Shown here one piece after another: positions 6,665 through 14,404 of a stretch of DNA of 20,075 bases (its first letter is position 1; each line of letters begins with the position of its first letter). The notes under the pieces were generated by a model, which worked only from the letters and a program-made list of their open reading frames with translations, did no database searches and was not told the origin of the DNA. Source of the stretch: a virus; IMG/VR virus record IMGVR_UViG_3300035034_000343, positions 1 to 20,075 of that record, one strand, 5' to 3'. Made by a program: the position numbers and the translations under genes.

Positions 6665-7537
6665 ATGAAGAAAAATTTGAAGAATCTCTTTTCCGAAGAT
6701 GTGCAGAAAATCCTAACAGATGAAACTCTCACTGCCATCGAAGAAGCCATCGAAGTTAAACAAACATTAGCAGTTGAATCTGCTCTTGCCACACAGGATG
6801 ATGAGTATGCTGAGAAGCTAAAAACACTCATCAAGTCCATCGATGCTGATCATACCGATAAAACTAAGCGTATTATGGAGGCTTATGATAAAGATAAGTC
6901 CGTGAAGCTTGTCAATCTCGTTAAGAAGTATGAGCGTGAGCAAGGTTCGGATCTACATAAATTTAAAAAGAGTATTGTCGAATCTGTAGGAGCTTTCATC
7001 GATGAATTTATCAATGAGTCAATCTCCAAAGAAGATCTCACACAAGCTGTTAATAATAAAGCCGCTTATAATGTCCTCAAGAATCTCCGTGGAGTTCTCG
7101 CAATCGACAGTGTAGTTATGAAAGAATCTGTTTCAGCCGGTCTTAAAGATGCTAAAGATAAAATTGATTCTCTTGTAGCTGAGAATGCCAAGGTTAAAAA
7201 TAATTTTAAAATTCTTAAAGAGCAAAAAGAAAATTCTGACAGAAAGTTATTCCTAGAGCAGAAAACTTCCAAATTCTCCGAAGATAAAAAGAAATTTGTA
7301 TCAAAGGCTCTTGGTGACAAATCGGCGGAATTCATCAAGGAGAACTTTGATTACACAATGCGTCTCTTCGATAAACAAGAGAAAAAGCAAATCCGAGTTA
7401 TTAAAGAAGAAGCGATTGAACGACGCTCTGTCAAGCCAGATTTTGTTAAGAATGAAAAAGTTCTAGCGGAAAAGGTAAATAATATCAAGGACGCATACGA
7501 TCCGTATGTTGCCGAAATGGAAAAAATGAAATTTTAA
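6665..7537 (+). CDS. 22: Prohead scaffold (core) protein, T4 gp22-like
   Basis: This 290-residue protein forms the internal scaffold on which the capsid shell assembles and which the gp21-type protease then degrades. It is almost entirely charged and helical with long coiled-coil stretches (about residues 55-110 and 165-255), rich in Lys and Glu and lacking Cys and Trp. Size and place (directly before the capsid gene, after protease and small core gene) match T4 gp22 (269 residues). Short (L/I)xE sequences such as AIEE-A near residue 27 and further ones in the C-terminal half could be protease sites. The sequence is poorly conserved in this family, so context carries much of the call. Confidence 0.85.
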   Translation: MKKNLKNLFSEDVQKILTDETLTAIEEAIEVKQTLAVESALATQDDEYAEKLKTLIKSIDADHTDKTKRIMEAYDKDKSVKLVNLVKKYEREQGSDLHKFKKSIVESVGAFIDEFINESISKEDLTQAVNNKAAYNVLKNLRGVLAIDSVVMKESVSAGLKDAKDKIDSLVAENAKVKNNFKILKEQKENSDRKLFLEQKTSKFSEDKKKFVSKALGDKSAEFIKENFDYTMRLFDKQEKKQIRVIKEEAIERRSVKPDFVKNEKVLAEKVNNIKDAYDPYVAEMEKMKF

Positions 7538-7600
7538 TAGGATTTCCCAGCACTATGAGGGTGAATAGCCCTGAACAAAGAAATAGAAAGTCAAAAAAAT

Positions 7601-9067
7601 ATGAATAATATCCCACAAACACAAGTAAACGAAAGCAAAGTTCAAGGCATTGTTAATAAATGGCGTAAAGTTCTGGATTATACCTCTGATACAATCAAGC
7701 CAATCCAAAACGAACACACTTATAAATGTGCAGCTATGCTTCTCGAAAACCAAGAAAAGTGGTGTATCGAAGAAAGTAACGTCGGAGCTTCCGGTGGTGT
7801 CTTTGGCGCAACTCAATCCGTTGGATCGGGTATTGCGAACTCAGATTCCTACGCCGCAGGTGATGCACGTCTTCCTAAGATCCTCATTCCTATGATTCGA
7901 CGCACTTTCCCAGAATTGATCTCCAACGAAATCGTTGGTGTTCAGCCAATGGGTGGTCCAGTAGGACTCGCTTTTGCACTTCGTTACGCATACCAAGGGG
8001 ATACTCTTGGAACTGGTATCGATGGTAAAACCGTCCCTACAGGATCTCCTACTACTCGTGGTAACGGCTCGTCCGATTACACTGGTAACGCTGGACTCCC
8101 TAACGACGAAATGGGTTATCAACTTCTGGATACACGTTTCACTGGTACTTCCAGCGCATTCCTCTCCGGCCACGCCGAGTGGAGCTTCGCTGACCAAGAC
8201 CGTGGTGTTGCAGAACTTCTTGCTAATTACGAGCTGACCGGAAATATCCCTCAGATCGAGCTTAAGTTCGAAAAGACCGCTGTTGAAGCAGGAACTCGCA
8301 GACTCGCCACTCGTTGGTCTGTAGAACTTGAGCAAGATATCAAAAACATGAACGGTATTGATATCGACGGGGAACTCACTAACGCAATGTCGTATGAGAT
8401 CCAAGCCGAAATCGACCGCGAAGTTGTGATGCGTATGATCCAAACCGCGTTTAACGCTGGTTTTGGTGCTGGTTACTCCATCTGGAGTCCGGTTAGTGCT
8501 GATGGTCGTTGGACTGCTGAACGTAACCTTACATTCTATCAACGTCTTATCATCGAGGCTGGCCGTATGGCCGCTCGTAACCGCCGTGGTGCTGCTAACT
8601 TTGTTATCGCCACCCCTCGCGTTTGCTCCATTTTGGAAATGCTTCCAGATTTCAAAACTTTTGAAATCAGCGGAACTGTTACCACAACTGGTGTTGGTAT
8701 TGCCAAAGTTGGTACTGTCGGATCACGTTTCACCGTTTATCGTGATACAAGGACTGAAGTTCAGAATTCTTCCCTCTACTCGCCTAATTACTACACTAAC
8801 GCACCTAACGGTGGTGGTGGTGTTGAATACGCGCTCATGGGTTATAAAGGTTCTGAATACTACGACACAGGAATTATCTACTGTCCGTATATCCCTATCA
8901 TGGTGCAAAGGACTATTGGACCGAACGATTTCGCGCCTCGCGTTGGACTCATGACCCGTTACGGAATCGTGAACAACATCTTTGGTGCTGATCTCTTCTA
9001 CCATCTCATTATCGTTAAAGGACTCGGAACGGCGTTTACGCCCGGATCGACCTCCACTTATCTGTAA
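7601..9067 (+). CDS. 23: Major capsid protein, T4 gp23-like
   Basis: This 488-residue protein builds the capsid shell. The motif IVGVQPMGGPVGLAFALRY matches the T4 gp23 block CGVQPMNSPTGQVFALR, and the later MAARNRRGAANFVIATP and YKGSEYYDTGIIYCPYIP follow the same family order. A protease site of the T4 type is seen at I56-E57-E58 before S59, close to T4's cleavage after residue 65, so about 58 residues would be removed in the mature shell. Codons are visibly richer in C-ending forms (AAC, ATC, TAC, GGT) than in neighbouring genes, as expected for very high expression. It has a 63-base leader after gp22 with no TAAATA near the start, unlike most genes here, and contains a weak AGGG/CCCT hairpin at 7558-7572. 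A strong terminator follows. Confidence 0.97.
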   Translation: MNNIPQTQVNESKVQGIVNKWRKVLDYTSDTIKPIQNEHTYKCAAMLLENQEKWCIEESNVGASGGVFGATQSVGSGIANSDSYAAGDARLPKILIPMIRRTFPELISNEIVGVQPMGGPVGLAFALRYAYQGDTLGTGIDGKTVPTGSPTTRGNGSSDYTGNAGLPNDEMGYQLLDTRFTGTSSAFLSGHAEWSFADQDRGVAELLANYELTGNIPQIELKFEKTAVEAGTRRLATRWSVELEQDIKNMNGIDIDGELTNAMSYEIQAEIDREVVMRMIQTAFNAGFGAGYSIWSPVSADGRWTAERNLTFYQRLIIEAGRMAARNRRGAANFVIATPRVCSILEMLPDFKTFEISGTVTTTGVGIAKVGTVGSRFTVYRDTRTEVQNSSLYSPNYYTNAPNGGGGVEYALMGYKGSEYYDTGIIYCPYIPIMVQRTIGPNDFAPRVGLMTRYGIVNNIFGADLFYHLIIVKGLGTAFTPGSTSTYL

Positions 9068-9100
9068 TATTGGTAGCTGTTCAACAGTAATACGAATCAT

Positions 9101-9133
9101 AAAAACCCGAGGTTTAAACACCTCGGGTTTTTT
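9101..9133 (+). terminator. Intrinsic terminator after the capsid gene
   Basis: A perfect 13-base-pair stem (9101-9113 with 9120-9132, GC core CCCGAGG/CCTCGGG) with a 6-base loop, running into a T tract, starts 33 bases after the gp23 stop. Strong classical rho-independent terminator. Because the A/T arms are symmetrical it might also work on the minus strand, where no gene is seen to end. Confidence 0.9.
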
Positions 9134-9180
9134 CGTTTTTATATTACCACTTGATTTCTGTATCGGGTCTGATAGTCTGT

Positions 9181-9186
9181 TAAATA
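9181..9186 (+). promoter_or_regulatory. Late-promoter-like TAAATA before homing endonuclease 1
   Basis: GTTAAATA ends 5 bases before the ATG at 9192, downstream of the capsid terminator, so the endonuclease would have its own transcript. Confidence 0.55.
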
Positions 9187-9191
9187 ATTAT

Positions 9192-10661
9192 ATGGCGAAG
9201 ATTTATAAAACTGATGAGGTGGTTAAAAATTTCATTGAGGTTCATGGTGATAGATATGATTATTCTAAGTATGTATACCCCGGTAGAAAAGAACTTAAGG
9301 GTATTGTCATATGTTCTAAGCATGGGGAATTTGAAACATCTCGTATGCATCATATGAAAGGCATTGGATGTCCTGAGTGTGCTGGAGTTCCAAGAGGGGG
9401 GTTTAAACGTAAGAGTCGAGATCAATTCATGGTAGAATTAGAAGAGAAATACGACAAGTTTTCAGAATATGATTTTTCTAAGTTTGTATATAAAAATAAT
9501 ACTACTAAAGGTATTGTCATATGTCCTAATCATGGGGAATTTGAAATTACTCCAAAACACCTCATACGTCGTGGTTACGGATGCCCTGAGTGTTCAGGCA
9601 AAAAGAAATTAACATTGGAGGTTATACAGGATAGATTAGAGATTTCTAGATCTGAAAATATATACAAAATATCACCCGACCAGATATATATTAATAATAA
9701 AACTCCTATCAAAGTTTTATGTGAGATTCATGGTGAGTGGTTGGTAAGACCTGACAACCTCTTAAATTCTAATACAAGATGTCCAAAATGTTTTGGATCT
9801 ATATCTGGAATAGAATTGGAGATTTTAAATTTTGTGAAAGAGTGTGATCCATGCGTGGTAGGTAGTAGTAAAAAAATAATCTCCCCCATGGAGATAGATA
9901 TTTATTCACCAGTAAATAAATTAGCAATTGAGGTAAATGGGCTATATTGGCATGGAGAGATTAACGGAAAGGATGTGGGATATCATTTAAACAAGACTAA
10001 TAGATGTTTAAGTGAAGGTATAGATCTATTACATATATTTGAAGATGAGTGGATTAATAAGAAAGATATATGGAAATCCATGATTAGTAATAGATTTGGT
10101 ACGTCTGATAAGATTGGGGCTAGGAAATGTGAGATATTAAACGTCTCGTCATATAATTCGAATAAATTTCTAAATGATAACCACTTACAAGGAGAGTCTA
10201 AAGGATCTGTCAGGATGGGGTTATATTACAATGGATTACTTGTGGCTTTGCTTGTGATGGGTAAGAGTCGATTTGATAAAAGTGTAGAATGGGAAATACT
10301 TAGGTATGCTAATATTAGGAACATGTCCATCATTGGAGGATTCTCCCGCCTTTTCAAACATTTTAAAAATATATACTCACCGGAATCCATTGTAACATAC
10401 GCTGATAAGCGGTATTCTAATGGTAATTTATATAAAAAATGTGGGATGATTGAGAAGGGGGATAGTAGGCCAAATTATTATTACTTTAATAAGCATGAGA
10501 TGGTTCGTCACAGTCGGCATAAATTTCAGAAACATAAATTACCAGATATATTGGAAACGTTTAATATTGATAATTCTGAAAAGGATAACATGTTGATGAA
10601 TGGCTATGATCGTATTTGGGATTGTGGTAATAAGAAATTCTTGTGGACATCGGTTAAATAA
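9192..10661 (+). CDS. Free-standing Vsr-like homing endonuclease 1
   Basis: The frame is open further upstream, but the ATG at 9192 fits the TAAATA spacing and matches the paralogue's start, giving 489 residues. Three zinc-knuckle repeats (about residues 8-64, 76-133, 140-200) each carry C-x2-H-G-x-(F/W) and C-P-x-C (ICSKHGEF/CPEC, ICPNHGEF/CPEC, LCEIHGEW/CPKC). A nuclease core follows (about 203-300): MEIDIY, then LAIEVNGLYWHG and HIFEDEW, the pattern of Vsr-like PD-(D/E)xK homing enzymes known from split-intein loci of environmental phages. A C-terminal domain (about 310-489, ARKCEILNV, NHLQG, RMGLYYNG, GGFSRLFKHF) is of uncertain fold. Such enzymes cut uninvaded alleles so that their gene spreads. 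It lies between gp23 and a small virion gene, comparable to segD in T4. Confidence 0.8.
   Translation: MAKIYKTDEVVKNFIEVHGDRYDYSKYVYPGRKELKGIVICSKHGEFETSRMHHMKGIGCPECAGVPRGGFKRKSRDQFMVELEEKYDKFSEYDFSKFVYKNNTTKGIVICPNHGEFEITPKHLIRRGYGCPECSGKKKLTLEVIQDRLEISRSENIYKISPDQIYINNKTPIKVLCEIHGEWLVRPDNLLNSNTRCPKCFGSISGIELEILNFVKECDPCVVGSSKKIISPMEIDIYSPVNKLAIEVNGLYWHGEINGKDVGYHLNKTNRCLSEGIDLLHIFEDEWINKKDIWKSMISNRFGTSDKIGARKCEILNVSSYNSNKFLNDNHLQGESKGSVRMGLYYNGLLVALLVMGKSRFDKSVEWEILRYANIRNMSIIGGFSRLFKHFKNIYSPESIVTYADKRYSNGNLYKKCGMIEKGDSRPNYYYFNKHEMVRHSRHKFQKHKLPDILETFNIDNSEKDNMLMNGYDRIWDCGNKKFLWTSVK
10655..10660 (+). promoter_or_regulatory. Late-promoter-like TAAATA before the 124-aa virion-type gene
   Basis: GTTAAATA overlaps the stop of endonuclease 1 (TAA 10659-10661) and ends 5 bases before the ATG at 10666. 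The end of the mobile gene thus carries the next gene's promoter core. Confidence 0.55.
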
Positions 10662-10665
10662 TAAC

Positions 10666-11040
10666 ATGTCGCAACTTTACTCCTTCTACACCACCCTACT
10701 TTCCGCTGAAAAGACAGGAACTCCTAACTTAGTATCCCAATCTTTATCAGCATCAGGAGTCAATACAATCTCCCTATCTACTAACGACATAGGTATTTCC
10801 TTTACTCCGAATGACACTCTCACGGGAACACTTAAACTTACGACCATCGAAGGTTCCAAGTTTAATATCGACACGTCTTATAATCAAACGAATTCACAAA
10901 TGGTTCTTCTTAAGAATGATGGATCGGGAACAATCTTCCAATACGCATCCGCAGGAACCGTAGGAGTTGCCCTTTCCGCAGGATATAAAAGCTTTACTAC
11001 ATCCGAAAGCCGACGCAAGTGGGTTCTTGGATATCGTTAA
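10666..11040 (+). CDS. Small beta-rich protein, possibly a capsid accessory
   Basis: This 124-residue protein is rich in Ser, Thr, Asn and Gly with alternating hydrophobic residues (TISLSTNDIGISF, GTLKLTTIEGSKF, SGTIFQYASAGTVG), typical of beta-structured virion proteins. It ends in a basic, aromatic segment (SESRRKWVLGYR). I do not recognise a family. It lies after the capsid gene and before a strong terminator, so a decoration, vertex or head-fibre role is plausible but only from position. The open frame extends upstream into the endonuclease; the start was chosen for the TAAATA 5 bases before it. Confidence 0.65.
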   Translation: MSQLYSFYTTLLSAEKTGTPNLVSQSLSASGVNTISLSTNDIGISFTPNDTLTGTLKLTTIEGSKFNIDTSYNQTNSQMVLLKNDGSGTIFQYASAGTVGVALSAGYKSFTTSESRRKWVLGYR

Positions 11041-11063
11041 TCTCTCGCACGACACGCGCTCCC

Positions 11064-11097
11064 AAATCCCAAGAGGTTTCATTCCTCTTGGGATTTT
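11064..11097 (+). terminator. Intrinsic terminator after the 124-aa gene
   Basis: A perfect 13-base-pair stem (11064-11076 with 11084-11096, AAATCCCAAGAGG and its complement) with a 7-base loop ends in a short T run, 24 bases after the stop. It separates the head genes from the baseplate spike genes. Confidence 0.88.
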
Positions 11098-11166
11098 CTA
11101 TTGACGACCACGATATCATAAGGTTTGATTATCAGACCAGAATTATTGAAGTGGGATCGTGATGTT

Positions 11167-11172
11167 TAAATA
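11167..11172 (+). promoter_or_regulatory. Late-promoter-like TAAATA before the gp5-like OB-fold gene
   Basis: TTTAAATA ends 8 bases before the ATG at 11181. It lies downstream of the terminator and probably starts the baseplate spike transcript. Confidence 0.6.
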
Positions 11173-11180
11173 GGTATAGT

Positions 11181-11900
11181 ATGTTTATTCGTGGTGGAGG
11201 ATCGGGAGAAGAATACCGTAGAGTTGATCAAGCTCTTTATAGGGGGATTGTGGTCAAAAATAATGATCCCGCAAAACTCAACCGTGTGAAGGTTTATATC
11301 CCCGAATTATCCAATCAGCCATATGATGAATGGTTTGAAAAATATAAATCCATCAATTTAAGAAGTCCCGGCAAAAATAACGAAAATGATACTTGGAAAG
11401 ATACCAAGATATTTGATGAAATTGCCATAGGTATTCCATGGGCAGAACAGATGATGCCGATGTTTGGAGAATCAAACAACTCCAGATATTACTCGGAGGA
11501 TGAAATTGTTACCATATCTGATTGTAATTATGTTGAAGGATTTAGAGAGAACGACACCGAAGGTATCTCTTTGTCGTCAGGAGCCTTCTCCCCAGCCTTC
11601 TTGTATGAAAATGACTCTACAGTCATTGGAGATGCCTTCGGCTCACCCAATAGCAATTTCTCAGGTAAGTGTAATCCATATGCATTCTCATACAGACCAT
11701 CCAAACATGTCAACAAGCTCAAGGGTATTATAGGTATTCCAGAAGTGGGAGCTAAGGTATGGGTTACTCATTCTGGATCAGATTTGAATTTTCCAATTGT
11801 TATGGGGGCATATCAAGATTACAGATCTCTTACCCTACTAAACGATACTGATAATAAGAATAAAATATCCCCCACATATCCAAGTGATTTTGAGAATTGA
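11181..11900 (+). CDS. Baseplate hub OB-fold protein, gp5-like N-terminal part
   Basis: This 239-residue protein begins after a short glycine-rich leader with ALYRGIVVKNNDPAKLNRVKVYIPEL (about residues 18-43), the first strands of the OB fold found at the N-terminus of T4 gp5 and related hub proteins (pattern G-V-V-x-D-x-x-D-P-x-x-x-G-R-V-x-V). IGIPWAEQMMPMFG follows at about 83-96. The fold is completed near the C-terminus by GIIGIPEVGAKVWVTHSGSDLNFPIVMGAY (about 183-212). The middle is a low-complexity acidic/serine insertion. No lysozyme domain (T4 gp5 has one) and no beta-helix needle are present, so it equals only the first third of gp5. The needle-like part may be supplied by the gene at 12174. 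Confidence 0.7.
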   Translation: MFIRGGGSGEEYRRVDQALYRGIVVKNNDPAKLNRVKVYIPELSNQPYDEWFEKYKSINLRSPGKNNENDTWKDTKIFDEIAIGIPWAEQMMPMFGESNNSRYYSEDEIVTISDCNYVEGFRENDTEGISLSSGAFSPAFLYENDSTVIGDAFGSPNSNFSGKCNPYAFSYRPSKHVNKLKGIIGIPEVGAKVWVTHSGSDLNFPIVMGAYQDYRSLTLLNDTDNKNKISPTYPSDFEN

Positions 11901-11931
11901 CTTTTTATAATATATCATTAAATTATAATAT

Positions 11932-12135
11932 ATGAAAGATATTGAAAAGATAGCAGGTGAATTATATGAGACTTATTGTTTGGCGGTCGGAGGAGTAGCT
12001 TTTAATGGCGATGCACTTCCAACTTGGGAAGAATTTGGATCAGATTCGACCAAGACCAAGCAATCGAATGCGTGGAGGGCAGTTGCTAAAATATCTGGTC
12101 TCGACACATCATCTATTTTAGATGATGTGAAATAA
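11932..12135 (+). CDS. Small protein of unknown function (67 aa)
   Basis: The product begins MKDIEKIAGELYETYCLAVGG and continues with LPTWEEFGSDSTKTKQSNAWRAVAKISG. The W-E-E-F...AWRAVAK pattern resembles small phage proteins of about this size in which a helical pair surrounds a P-x-W motif; no function is known to me. It lies between the two spike-type genes. Upstream is a variant element, TAAATT (11919-11924), 7 bases before the ATG. Its N-terminus resembles the leader of the right-end proteins (D-x-x-x-I-x-G-x-L-Y), with LYE at residues 11-13. Confidence 0.65.
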   Translation: MKDIEKIAGELYETYCLAVGGVAFNGDALPTWEEFGSDSTKTKQSNAWRAVAKISGLDTSSILDDVK

Positions 12136-12161
12136 TTTCATGTCTTATTGACTGTGACACT

Positions 12162-12167
12162 TAAATA
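12162..12167 (+). promoter_or_regulatory. Late-promoter-like TAAATA before the spike gene
   Basis: CTTAAATA ends 6 bases before the ATG at 12174. Confidence 0.6.
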
Positions 12168-12173
12168 TCCCTG

Positions 12174-13760
12174 ATGGGAAAATATAAGAATAAAGTTGTT
12201 ATCAATCAACGTGGGGCATCCATTGATATCAACAACGGAACCGACGATGAGAGTATTAAGATTTCCCAAAGATCTGGAAGTAATATAGGAATCAATAATG
12301 TAGTAAATTCCGAGCTGGCCACAAATAACAAACAGGTCAATGTCATATCCGACGATTTCAAAACAGTTTTGGGAGAGTCTACTGAATTCGTTGGCAGAAC
12401 GAAGAATATTAGATCGGGGGAAGATGTATATGATATGTCCGGATTCAATACTCAGGATGAGTTGGATGCGATGGAAGAGTGGAAGGAACTTTATAGACCC
12501 GTAGCAAATTTAAATTCTCAATTTAAAATTAAAAGGGGGGGTTTTTCATATCCAAATGGAGTCGAAACCGAAAAAAAGGGCGATAGATTACCCAACCCAG
12601 TAATAGGATCTAGGGTTTTTACTGTCAACAATGCATTCAGTGGATATGATTCGGGGGTAGCCGTTAGATATAGTAATAAAGATGAAGTGGCCTCTTACCT
12701 TAAGGTTCCCGATAGAGGAAAGACCGAACCCGCCAAAGATTGGGAAATTACTAATATCGATGTCAAAAATTCAGCGGGAAATACGGGTTCGCAAGCCCCG
12801 GGAGTTATGGAGTTTGGGGAAATGGCGAGTGCTGCCACAGAAAATGGATCGTGGGATTTAAACGCCGAAGCCCAAAGTATTGTAGCTGCTATTTCAGATG
12901 TTCGAGAAGATCTACTACCCGTGGAACAGAGAATGGGTAATGGGGGCGACCGAGTATTATTCACCAAGATGAATAAGACTGAACAGGTGGGAGGGGCATT
13001 TAATGATTACCCATCCATCAGAATTGATGAAAAGGGTCGGAGTCAGCCTCTGGAACTCCTAGTTGGAAATACTGGGGCATTTAAAAATCATGATTATGTC
13101 CCTCATGTTGAGGAAATTGACAATTCTTCTAATTTCCCCGGCGGGGAGGATTCTAAAACCATTGGAAATAGACTGATGCGAAAAGTGGGGTCGGGAGGAA
13201 TTGATATAAAAACTCTGGGGTGTGTCGAAATCGGGGGAGCTACTTTAAAGGGTGGATTTAAAAAAATAAATTTAAACGCCTCCCATGGACTACATATCGG
13301 ATCTGAAAGTAATATTGAAATACAATCTCTCAAATCCATAACTCTGAGAACAAACCGACAGGTTTATGTAGAATCATCATTTGGAGTTAAGAATAACGTA
13401 ATCGTGGGTGGTGGACTATTCGTAGAAGGGGAGACATACGTCAATCATATAACTGCTCCCGTGGAAGTCCAACAAACAGAGGATGTTACAATATTGGGAC
13501 AATTTGCGACCGACTTCGATAGAAGACTTTTAATAGCTGAGTGCGAGATCGGGGGGGCATTTTATCCAGTGTATGCCTTGGCCAAGAAAGATATAATTAT
13601 AAATTACCCCCACTCCCACCACTTCAACAACATACCTCTTAGGTTAGTCGATTCAAATGGTAGAGTGAGGGTAAAGGCACAATTAGAGAATATCAATAAG
13701 CATAATACAATCAGTCAATCCCTTCCTCAAAGACATGAGAAAAGGAATGTTGAGGTATAA
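12174..13760 (+). CDS. Baseplate central spike protein, beta-helix type
   Basis: This 528-residue protein looks like the needle part of a T4 gp5/VgrG-type spike. The N-terminal 85 residues are short alternating strands (VVINQRGASIDINNG, ESIKISQRSGSNIGI, NVISDDFKTVLG, TEFVGRTKNIRSG) typical of intertwined beta-helices. The middle (about 90-340) is a large less regular region. A second beta-repeat zone follows (about 345-430: GGIDIKTLGCVEIGG, KKINLNASHGLHIGS, NIEIQSLKSITLRT, GVKNNVIVGGGLFVEG). Near the C-terminus PHSHHFNNIPL is histidine-rich and could bind a metal, as some spike tips do. It would trimerise at the baseplate centre and pierce the host envelope. The stop abuts the clpP stop directly. 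Confidence 0.65.
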   Translation: MGKYKNKVVINQRGASIDINNGTDDESIKISQRSGSNIGINNVVNSELATNNKQVNVISDDFKTVLGESTEFVGRTKNIRSGEDVYDMSGFNTQDELDAMEEWKELYRPVANLNSQFKIKRGGFSYPNGVETEKKGDRLPNPVIGSRVFTVNNAFSGYDSGVAVRYSNKDEVASYLKVPDRGKTEPAKDWEITNIDVKNSAGNTGSQAPGVMEFGEMASAATENGSWDLNAEAQSIVAAISDVREDLLPVEQRMGNGGDRVLFTKMNKTEQVGGAFNDYPSIRIDEKGRSQPLELLVGNTGAFKNHDYVPHVEEIDNSSNFPGGEDSKTIGNRLMRKVGSGGIDIKTLGCVEIGGATLKGGFKKINLNASHGLHIGSESNIEIQSLKSITLRTNRQVYVESSFGVKNNVIVGGGLFVEGETYVNHITAPVEVQQTEDVTILGQFATDFDRRLLIAECEIGGAFYPVYALAKKDIIINYPHSHHFNNIPLRLVDSNGRVRVKAQLENINKHNTISQSLPQRHEKRNVEV

Positions 13761-14390
13761 TTATCTAATTTCATCCACAAGTCCATAGTCCAAACACTCT
13801 TGAGCGGATAGATATAGATCATGTTTTAAAATCTCTTCTAGGCGTTTCATGGGAATTTTGGTATTCTCTTTGTAGAAATCCTTAAGGACTTTCATAAGCT
13901 TTTTGGTATCATTGAAACCACCTTCCAAGTCGGAGAATTTCCCATAAAGAACTGTAGACAATTCATGGACTAGCATGTATCCATACTTACCTATAAATCT
14001 TTTTTTACCAACGCATGAGATTAGAGTAGCCGCCGATGCTGCCAATCCATCTACGTATGTATATACATCAGTATTCATAGATTTTATTGTATCGACGGTT
14101 GAAAAGGCTGGGTATATCTCCCCTCCCGGTGATTGTATATGTAAATGTATGGTGGGTTTATAGTCCCCCCCCAGAGATAGCTTCAATGTTTGTATTTTTA
14201 AGTCCATGTCCATGAGACACTTATTAAGCTCTAAACATGATTCAGATGTGATATCATAGTAGAATAAAATCCTATTCTCAGTTGTCCTGATACTTCCCGA
14301 TCCATAAGACACATCATCTGAAGATGTCATTATATTGATTTGGGGGATTGGACTTTCCAAATCACCACTTGTCATTTTTTTATATTTCAT
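13761..14390 (-). CDS. clpP: ClpP-like serine protease
   Basis: This 209-residue protein has the ClpP fold signatures with a complete catalytic triad: Ser119 in DGLAASAATLIS, His142 in GYMLVHELSTV and Asp191 in KHDLYLSAQECLDYGLVDEI. IQSPGGEIYPA (about residues 86-96) is the substrate-strand region. Length is typical of ClpP. No ClpX/ClpA ATPase is in the window, so it may use a host partner, or act as a free peptidase or in virion maturation; the gp21-type protease already covers the prohead. It follows nrdA by 14 bases on the same strand. Start is uncertain: ATG 14390, or a second in-frame ATG five codons later (MTSGDLE), since TAAATA overlaps the first ATG. Confidence 0.85.
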   Translation of the reverse strand: MKYKKMTSGDLESPIPQINIMTSSDDVSYGSGSIRTTENRILFYYDITSESCLELNKCLMDMDLKIQTLKLSLGGDYKPTIHLHIQSPGGEIYPAFSTVDTIKSMNTDVYTYVDGLAASAATLISCVGKKRFIGKYGYMLVHELSTVLYGKFSDLEGGFNDTKKLMKVLKDFYKENTKIPMKRLEEILKHDLYLSAQECLDYGLVDEIR

Positions 14391-14404
14391 ATTTATTATT
14401 TTTA

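Noticed and set aside
7841-8542. Long minus-strand open frame (233 residues) inside the capsid gene
   Set aside because: Antisense shadow of a strongly biased, certain coding gene; the product resembles no protein and has no start signal.
8982-9191. Upstream extension of endonuclease 1 into the capsid gene
   Set aside because: It would overlap the gp23 end and the terminator. The ATG at 9192 has the standard TAAATA spacing and an N-terminus like its paralogue.
13935-14165. Plus-strand open frame inside clpP
   Set aside because: It is a shadow: the minus-strand frame has an intact ClpP triad.
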